A stretch of DNA of 64,000 bases from Cacconaster sp045617505 (GTDB taxonomy: Bacteria; Bacteroidota; Bacteroidia; Bacteroidales; UBA932), in NCBI GenBank assembly GCA_045617505.1, contig JAZLIS010000103.1, forward strand, positions 42,184-106,183. The letters run 5' to 3'. Below are positions 58,282 through 64,000 of this stretch, one piece after another. The position numbers and the translations under genes are program-made. Under the pieces are notes generated by a model. The model was not told the DNA's origin, did no database searches, and saw nothing but the letters and a program-made list of their open reading frames with translations. Numbering within the stretch: the stretch's first letter is position 1; every line of letters begins with the position of its first letter.

Positions 58282-60437
58282 AAAGGATATCCGATTCCGA
58301 AATGCAGTGAATAGCCGTCATTGCGGAACCACTCTCCCGGACCTCTCCATCGCATTGTCACAGGGTCATACTCTTTCAGACCCATATCAAGCCTGACAAG
58401 GATAAGTCCGAAATCCATCCTCAGCCCCACACCCCAGCTGAATGCTGTCGATTTGAGGAAGTTTGCATCAAAGAAACTGCGGTCATCCTCTACCACTTCC
58501 ATCCCCTTTTTCTTCATCAGCCACACGTTTCCCGCATCCGCGAATGCAGCCCCCTCGAACTTCCAGAACATAGGGAACCTGAACTCGAGATTAGCCTCAA
58601 GACGCATATCTCCGCTCTGGCTGAAAATCTTGAAGGTAGTGTCAACCGGTGCACCGCCGGGACCCACTGAACGGGCCTGCCATCCGCGCAGGCTGTTCGA
58701 CCCTCCGGAATAGAAAAGTTGTTCAAAAGGCAGGGACTTGGAATTACCGTAAGCGAAGCCCATACCCACAAGAAACCTTCCGGCCAGAGAAAGCCGGTCA
58801 TCACGGCCGAACCGCAAAGTCTCCACAAGTGAAAGTTCACTCCTTACGTATTGGGAGTAAGGCACATCCCATATCACCCTTTCACCATCCTCATTCTGCT
58901 TCATGACTTTGTTGAGAAGGGAAAGCACATTGCCGGCATAGTTGTTCTGAAGTCTCAGATAGAAATAGCTGTGTTCCGGCTTTGTCGAAGGGTCCGTGGT
59001 ATAATAGAGAGCCGCACTTCCACCGATATCGAAGTGGTTGCTGTAGGCGTTCCTCATATAGGGATCCGTCAGGGAGCGGGAGAATTCCTCACTGATGTTG
59101 AAAAGCCGGACGATATTGGCGCGCAAAGGATAAATCTGGAAATAGAGATTCCTGTTGGCGGTCCAGCTGTATCCATAGACAACGGAGAATATGTTTCTGG
59201 TATATTCCGGACGGTTCTGGTAGTTATAGGAGAAACTCATGTCCGTCCAGGGGATTTCCTTCCTGAAGAGTTTGCTCGGGAGCAGGAGAAAACGTGGGAA
59301 TCTCAGGCTGGCGTTCACCGAAAACTCGGTGGATTTCGCGGTATTTTTCGGTTTGAACTGGAAATCGCCCTTGATACCCGCATTGAATATCTCTCCGGAC
59401 CCGAAGATATTCTTATGTCCGTATGAAATTGACGGCGCGATACTGAAGAACGAGTTGGAGTTGTACGAAGCCTCAAAATTGAGCTTGACGGACTGCAGTT
59501 TCGAAGGCGAAACGATAATGTTGCAGTCAACAGTAGTCGAATCGGACTCCTTCATATTCAGGTTCACCGTATTGAATACGGGAATACCGGAAAACCTGTC
59601 GTATGTGGTCTTGACCTCCTTCTCGGAATAGAGGTCACCTGTCTTGAGCAGATTGAGGCTCTGAAGAAAACTCTCCTTGACCTTGAACCCTTTCTTAGGC
59701 ATTATCGTGACATCTCCAACAGTATATTTCCTGTGGGGACGGGCAGTTGAAGTGTCCTGATTGCGGGTATAATTTTCCATCCTGACCGTCAAGTCGCAAT
59801 GTCCTGGGACTGTGGCGGTATCCGCATAAAAGAAGAAATGGTTTTTTGAGAAACCGTAATATCCGTTGTCACGGTAAAGACTCTCAAGCCTTTCACTTTC
59901 CCTTTCCAATGCCTCCTGCGAGAGAATATCTCCCTTGGAGAGAGTAAAATTGGCCGAATCGGACGCGAAGATGGCGGCCATCTCAGCATCCGGTATGTGA
60001 TAGAAAACGCTGTCAATGACATACCCGTCACCAAGGTGCACCCTATAGCGCACTCTGGCCTGTTTTCCATTTATCACCACCGACGGCTCGATGGTGGAAT
60101 TGTATCTCCCGATATAGTCGAGATGATTGAGCATGCTGCTCACGGAAGGCTCCACCAGTGTGGAATCAAAAATAACCGGCGCATCACCGATTTTCTCGAC
60201 CATCCTGTCCCAGCCGGTGCCCTTTCCGCTGCTCCAGTTATAGACATACATCCCCGGAGTCCAGCCGGCCGGCCTCTGCTTGGCATACGTGACAAGATTG
60301 CTGCCCTTGAATTTGTCATCATTGAGAATATCCACCTTGACCTCCGCAAGACGGGCTCGACCATCCGGCAGACGTCTCGTTGTCGAGCAAGCTGCCGCAA
60401 GCAACAGTATCAGCGCGTATATTACAAGTCTTTTCAT
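58278..60437 (-). CDS. TamL-type lipidated BamA/TamA-family outer-membrane protein
   Basis: A 719-residue Omp85-family protein with a lipobox signal (ALILLLAAACSTTRR), the Bacteroidetes TamL arrangement. POTRA-like domains occupy the N-terminal half (VDILNDDKFKGSNLVTYAK, KYTVGDVTIMPKKGFKVKES, YDRFSGIPVFNTVNLNMKES). The C-terminal 16-strand barrel contains SGGSNSLRGWQARSVGPGG, the conserved loop-6 RGW motif, and ends GIGYPF. It probably works with a TamB protein, not found in the window, in envelope assembly or lipid transfer. It overlaps the SpoU methyltransferase gene upstream by four bases. Confidence 0.88.
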   Translation of the reverse strand: MKRLVIYALILLLAAACSTTRRLPDGRARLAEVKVDILNDDKFKGSNLVTYAKQRPAGWTPGMYVYNWSSGKGTGWDRMVEKIGDAPVIFDSTLVEPSVSSMLNHLDYIGRYNSTIEPSVVINGKQARVRYRVHLGDGYVIDSVFYHIPDAEMAAIFASDSANFTLSKGDILSQEALERESERLESLYRDNGYYGFSKNHFFFYADTATVPGHCDLTVRMENYTRNQDTSTARPHRKYTVGDVTIMPKKGFKVKESFLQSLNLLKTGDLYSEKEVKTTYDRFSGIPVFNTVNLNMKESDSTTVDCNIIVSPSKLQSVKLNFEASYNSNSFFSIAPSISYGHKNIFGSGEIFNAGIKGDFQFKPKNTAKSTEFSVNASLRFPRFLLLPSKLFRKEIPWTDMSFSYNYQNRPEYTRNIFSVVYGYSWTANRNLYFQIYPLRANIVRLFNISEEFSRSLTDPYMRNAYSNHFDIGGSAALYYTTDPSTKPEHSYFYLRLQNNYAGNVLSLLNKVMKQNEDGERVIWDVPYSQYVRSELSLVETLRFGRDDRLSLAGRFLVGMGFAYGNSKSLPFEQLFYSGGSNSLRGWQARSVGPGGAPVDTTFKIFSQSGDMRLEANLEFRFPMFWKFEGAAFADAGNVWLMKKKGMEVVEDDRSFFDANFLKSTAFSWGVGLRMDFGLILVRLDMGLKEYDPVTMRWRGPGEWFRNDGYSLHFGIGYPF

Positions 60438-61135
60438 CTTCTGCGGAATTCACTGCAGACGACGGCGGCGGCCATCGCCACGTTCAAGGATTCACAGACA
60501 GTCCTGCCTGTCGAGAAGGATGGGATTGTCAACTTTCGCGTCACACACTTCCCAACTGCCGCAGAAATGCCGTCAGACTCTGACCCCATCACAATGACTC
60601 CCCTGTCAGGTAGTTCGGCCCCGTATATGTTCTCTCCTTCAAGATATGTCCCGAAGACCGGGCATCCTGCTCCCGACAGGGTTTCAGCAAGATTGCAATA
60701 TGAGAATCTGACGCGGAAGAGAGCGCCCATAGTTGCCTGAACAACTTTGGGATTGTATATTTCAACGGTATCGGGGGATGCTATTATATTCCTGATTCCG
60801 AACCAGTCCGCAAGCCGTATGATAGTACCGACATTGCCCGGATCACGAAGGCCGTCGAGAGCGATGGTAAGAGAGTCTGCATCTATGTTGCATCCGACCG
60901 GGGAATCAGGCATCTTCACCACTGCCAGCACAGGAGACGGCGAAGAGAGAAGGGAAATCCTGGACATAGTCTCGTAGCCTATTTCTTCGGTCCGAAGAAC
61001 CCTGACCACCTCGAAATCAGAAGCGGCGGCCTCGGCCACAAGCTTCTCCCCTTCCACTATGAAAAGTCTCCGTTCATCGCGGAATTTCTTTTGGGAAAGT
61101 GCCCTGATATCCTTTATCTCATTTTTTGACAACAT
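60434..61135 (-). CDS. SpoU/TrmH-family RNA methyltransferase
   Basis: A 233-residue SPOUT methyltransferase started at the ATG at 61135 (MLSKNEIKDIRALSQKKFRD). ERRLFIVEGEKLVAEAAAS is the N-terminal recognition domain. IALDGLRDPGNVGTIIRLAD, VQATMGALFRVRF, VIMGSESDGI and SFSTGRTVCESLNVAMAAA form the knotted SAM domain. It is expected to methylate a ribose 2'-OH in rRNA or tRNA. It begins 17 bases inside the 3' end of the amylase gene and overlaps tamL by four bases; linkage with tamL is frequent in Bacteroidetes. Confidence 0.92.
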   Translation of the reverse strand: MLSKNEIKDIRALSQKKFRDERRLFIVEGEKLVAEAAASDFEVVRVLRTEEIGYETMSRISLLSSPSPVLAVVKMPDSPVGCNIDADSLTIALDGLRDPGNVGTIIRLADWFGIRNIIASPDTVEIYNPKVVQATMGALFRVRFSYCNLAETLSGAGCPVFGTYLEGENIYGAELPDRGVIVMGSESDGISAAVGKCVTRKLTIPSFSTGRTVCESLNVAMAAAVVCSEFRRR

Positions 61136-62645
61136 ATTCCACAAAATCAGAATTCCGGTTGAAAACAGAGAGAGAATAGCCGTACGGTACTATTGAAAGA
61201 TTTACGACAGACGGGCCCTGCGGGACCTTGAAATAAAAATATGCCTCCGGTGGTATATTGACGGTAACGTCCACCTCCCGCCCGCTGAAATTTGCGGCAA
61301 GAAGGAACACCCTTCCTCCAAAGCCGCGCATCCAGACGAAGGTTGTGTCGGAATTGAATGACAGAGAAGCCGTGTTCACATACATAAGGTCGTATGAGCC
61401 TCCTTTGGCAAAAGCAGGCTCCTCAACGGCAAGTTTCAGGAGTTTTGCATATTCCTCATAGACCCTCCTTTCAGATGCGCAGAGTTGCCCATCAATGGCA
61501 CGTTTCACTGAGGGGACAGTGCAGTAATCGAAAATGGAGGTCCTTCCGTCAATCCCGCTGAAGCCCTCGGACTCCATACCTCTCTCCCCGTACTCCTGCC
61601 CGAAATAAAGCATGAAGGGGGCCGTGTTGAAGAGCAGCGAAACGGCAAGTGCAGCATACGAACGTGAGGCATCCCCGGCGAAGAAATCGGAGGCAATTCT
61701 CTGTTCATCGTGATTTTCAAGGAAATTGAGCATACGTGATTGCAGATCTCCCAGAAACTGCCACTCTGCGGTGAGGTCCGAAGCGTTTCCGGAGCCGGTG
61801 ACTATCCTGCGGAGACAGTCATAGAAACCGGACTTGTCATAAAGAAGGTCAAATCCGACATCAGCGTAGCGCCTGTAATTCTCCTTGCCATATACCTCGG
61901 CCACAAAAAACAGGTCAGGATATTTCCTCCGGACTCCGGAAAAGGCGTATGCAAAGAAATCCGGAGTCACGAGTTCCACCATATCGCAGCGGAAACCGTC
62001 AACCCCCTTGTCTGCCCAGAATTCGAGTATTCGGACCATCTTCTCCCATGTACCCCTGTTGTCGTAATTCAGTTTGACGGTATCGTACCAGTCATTGACC
62101 GAAGGAGTTGTATTGAACACATCGTTTCCGGTCGCCCTTGCCGGGGATTCAACGTACGGCATCCCTTCGCATCCGCAGGGCAGACAGAGATCTCCGTAAA
62201 GGGTGTAGAAATTGTCATCCGTGAAATAACCGTTGTGCTGACGCGCCACGTGGTTCGGCACAAAGTCGATTATTACTTTCATCCCGGCACGATGAGTTCT
62301 CTCCACAAGAGCCAGAAATTCATCCATACGTTTTTCCGTCTCCACGGCAAGTGCCGGGTCAAGGTCGAAATAGTCGCGGATGGCGTATGGGGAACCCGCC
62401 TCACCTTTGACAAGCGACGGATGACTCGCCGGGATTCCAGTGAATGATGTCAATGTTGCGTGGGAGAGCACGCCCGAATACCATATAGCTCCCACTGACA
62501 TCTCCCGGAGCGATGCGAGATACCCGTCGGTGACATCGTTGAACTTTCCGCTCCCGTTTGTGTCAAAGGAGCCTCCGGGAACACATTCCCGATTCCCGAA
62601 GGCTCTTAAAAGCAATTGATATATGACGAACTTGCCGCCTACCAA
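61119..62645 (-). CDS. GH13 alpha-amylase family protein, TTG start
   Basis: A 508-residue cytoplasmic glycoside hydrolase family 13 protein. Conserved regions: IIDFVPNHV (region I), VDGFRCDMVEL (region II, nucleophile Asp about 221), FVAEVYG (region III, Glu about 248) and NFLENHDEQRI (region IV, Asp about 312). No signal peptide is present. No ATG fits; the frame opens with TTG at 62645, overlapping the end of the phosphofructokinase gene by 7 bases, and TTG is followed by VGGKFVIYQLLLRAFGN, a typical start for this group. It likely breaks down intracellular glycogen or maltodextrins; the substrate is inferred. Confidence 0.88.
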   Translation of the reverse strand: MVGGKFVIYQLLLRAFGNRECVPGGSFDTNGSGKFNDVTDGYLASLREMSVGAIWYSGVLSHATLTSFTGIPASHPSLVKGEAGSPYAIRDYFDLDPALAVETEKRMDEFLALVERTHRAGMKVIIDFVPNHVARQHNGYFTDDNFYTLYGDLCLPCGCEGMPYVESPARATGNDVFNTTPSVNDWYDTVKLNYDNRGTWEKMVRILEFWADKGVDGFRCDMVELVTPDFFAYAFSGVRRKYPDLFFVAEVYGKENYRRYADVGFDLLYDKSGFYDCLRRIVTGSGNASDLTAEWQFLGDLQSRMLNFLENHDEQRIASDFFAGDASRSYAALAVSLLFNTAPFMLYFGQEYGERGMESEGFSGIDGRTSIFDYCTVPSVKRAIDGQLCASERRVYEEYAKLLKLAVEEPAFAKGGSYDLMYVNTASLSFNSDTTFVWMRGFGGRVFLLAANFSGREVDVTVNIPPEAYFYFKVPQGPSVVNLSIVPYGYSLSVFNRNSDFVEYVVKK

Positions 62646-63868
62646 TTCAATATCTTCTTGAAATCATACTCGGAAGGATCGGATACAAACTTCTTTGCAG
62701 CCTGATAGTCATCCGGAGTGATAAAATGGCAGATGTTATTGAAATAGTTCTGCGCGGTGCCACCGTCGATGTTAACCCTGCGTGGCGGAATCTTGCCCTC
62801 GGCATTCTGCAGGTCGTGCAGATAGAGAGGATGGGCGGTACCTTCGGAATCGACATAAACCATACATCCGGTCTCACCCTTCTTGAAGAGTTCGTATGCT
62901 CCCATTGCAAGTTCCGAGCAATAAGTCAGGTCGAAAGCGATAGGATCCTGACAACGCACGTCGTACCCGATTTCGATGGGACGGGTCTTGACCTTCATAC
63001 CCAGTTTCTTGAACTCTTTTTCAAGAATATCGTTGAAGAGGACAGCCTTAGAAATTTTGCCCAATTCGGGATGTCCGTGCTCGTCGTATGTCATATTCAC
63101 CCCCGTACCCTTGAGGTCTTCGGGGTCAAGGTCGTGGAAAACGCCTTCAGCCACAACCACAGTACCGTAGGGGATGCCGAGAATGGAACGTTTCACAATC
63201 GCCGAAATCGTCAGCTTTATAATCTTGTCGATGGTGATTTTCGTATTGTTGAACATCTCGGGGATGATGGTCATAGGGCAGTGTGTCGCCTCACCGATTC
63301 CGAGAGCGAGATGACCGGCGCTACGGCCCATCGCTGAGATGAGGAGCCAGTTGCCTGAAGTGCGGGCATCCTCGTATGCAGTCCTGGCGATATGGGCGCC
63401 TTCGTCCTTTGCAGAATTGAAACCGAATGTCGGAGCATTTGCAGGGAGAGGAAGGTCGTTATCTATAGTCTTGGGAACGTGGATGTTGCGGATGGGATAT
63501 TTCTTGCTTTCGAGGAATTTTGCAATCCTGTTCGCGGTGGAGGCGGTGTCATCGCCGCCTACAGTTACAAGCAGCTTGATGTTGTTCTGCTGGAAAAGTT
63601 CGAGATTGAAATTCTCCTCAAAATCCTTGTCAGTGGGTTTGAAACGGCTCATCATCAGATAGGAACCGCCGCGGTTGAAAATTGTGTCAGCCTTGAAGAA
63701 ATCAAGCTCCTCATATTTGGGAGTCTTTGAGAAAAGGCCGGAATATCCGCCGTGAAGACCGAGAACCCGGTATCCTCCGCCGATAAAAGCTTTTGTAAGA
63801 GAACCGACAACTGTGTTCATTCCGGGAGCGGGACCGCCACCAGTAAGGATGATGATTGAATCTTTCAT
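62639..63868 (-). CDS. 6-phosphofructokinase, pyrophosphate type
   Basis: A 409-residue phosphofructokinase. ILTGGGPAPGMNTVVGSL is the phosphoryl-donor loop, LVTVGGDDTASTANRIA shows Asp in place of the Gly of ATP enzymes (about residue 106), and VPKTIDNDLPL has Lys for the usual Gly. Both changes mark pyrophosphate-dependent enzymes. MGRSAGHLALGIGEATHCPM and GYDVRCQDPIAFDL bind fructose 6-phosphate. It can therefore run reversibly with PPi. It is the first gene of a unit with GH13 amylase, the SpoU methyltransferase and tamL. Confidence 0.92.
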   Translation of the reverse strand: MKDSIIILTGGGPAPGMNTVVGSLTKAFIGGGYRVLGLHGGYSGLFSKTPKYEELDFFKADTIFNRGGSYLMMSRFKPTDKDFEENFNLELFQQNNIKLLVTVGGDDTASTANRIAKFLESKKYPIRNIHVPKTIDNDLPLPANAPTFGFNSAKDEGAHIARTAYEDARTSGNWLLISAMGRSAGHLALGIGEATHCPMTIIPEMFNNTKITIDKIIKLTISAIVKRSILGIPYGTVVVAEGVFHDLDPEDLKGTGVNMTYDEHGHPELGKISKAVLFNDILEKEFKKLGMKVKTRPIEIGYDVRCQDPIAFDLTYCSELAMGAYELFKKGETGCMVYVDSEGTAHPLYLHDLQNAEGKIPPRRVNIDGGTAQNYFNNICHFITPDDYQAAKKFVSDPSEYDFKKILNW

Positions 63869-63900
63869 ATTTAATCGTGATTAGGGTTTTTCTTGTCCTG

Positions 63901-63908
63901 CAAAATTA
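63901..63908 (-). promoter_or_regulatory. Phosphofructokinase promoter -7 element
   Basis: TAATTTTG on the minus strand matches TAnnTTTG, 32 bases before the ATG at 63868. No TTTG lies at the expected -33 distance. The remaining bases to 64000 hold no complete gene; a minus-strand frame entering at 64000 reads RKTRKKA and stops at 63976, which may be the end of a basic protein. Confidence 0.5.
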
Positions 63909-64000
63909 CGATTTTTTGATAAAATATAGTTTCTAATGAACTACTTTTTATGCAGATGCCGGCAAGAGAGTGATATTATGCTTTCTTGCGAGTTTTTCGA

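Noticed and set aside
63976..64000. C-terminal end of a minus-strand gene (RKTRKKA)
   Set aside because: Only eight codons are visible, too little to call a gene.

Overview
The window looks like a chromosomal stretch from a gut-type member of the Bacteroidales (phylum Bacteroidota). The evidence is internal. Most transcription units start from the Bacteroidetes -33/-7 promoter (TTTG, 19-20 bases, TAnnTTTG). Most start codons lack a Shine-Dalgarno sequence. Lipoprotein signal peptides, a TamL-type outer-membrane assembly factor, YfhO, DUF4831, DUF349 and a pyrophosphate-type phosphofructokinase are all present and typical of the group. No species can be named from the sequence alone.

Layout. 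1-2.7 kb: end of an ACP-dependent cassette (KAS III-like enzyme, VOC protein, FkbH-like HAD protein, ACP) of the kind found in surface-polysaccharide loci. 2.9-4.2 kb: an AAA/DUF4143 ATPase. 4.2-8.4 kb: four AT-rich glycosyltransferases, in two convergent pairs. 8.4-14.3 kb: an island of small autoregulated modules inserted in the polysaccharide locus. It holds an HTH/small-protein pair, an AAA ATPase, an AbiEi-AbiEii-metallophosphoesterase operon, HicAB and an orphan XRE regulator. Nearly every module has its own palindromic operator. 14.4-18.6 kb: the locus resumes with a GT10 fucosyltransferase, a GT2 and a YfhO membrane protein.

18.6-34.4 kb is mostly core: recQ; a ROK sugar kinase with an MFS sugar porter; serC-serA-DUF1015; yigZ; miaA; an FKBP lipoprotein; a TlpA-like thioredoxin lipoprotein; DUF4831; pepD; and the rpsF-rpsR-rplI operon. 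34.4-40.8 kb holds a small lipoprotein, a GT2, an EEP-family protein, an ectophosphodiesterase with a PA14 tail, recJ and ssb. 40.9-49.6 kb is one tight minus-strand train: a cobalamin riboswitch, btuB, btuF, btuC, btuD, lysS, an rRNA/tRNA methyltransferase, aroE and a membrane-anchored HTH regulator that is out of frame by one base at a T8 tract. A tRNA-Ser(UGA) gene is transcribed divergently from it. 49.9-53.3 kb is an L-rhamnose catabolic operon (rhaB-rhaA-rhaD). 53.3-58.3 kb carries DUF349, yidC, yggS and a lipoprotein; 58.3-63.9 kb carries tamL, a SpoU methyltransferase, a GH13 amylase and a PPi-type phosphofructokinase.

The best candidate for an undescribed system is the three-gene AbiEi-AbiEii-metallophosphoesterase operon, inside an island of self-regulated modules, one of which (HicAB) is flanked by 32-bp exact direct repeats. 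Other leads are the T8 frameshift in the membrane regulator, the B12 riboswitch whose transcript can run into lysS and aroE, and perfect Shine-Dalgarno sequences on rpsR and rplI in a genome that otherwise does without them.
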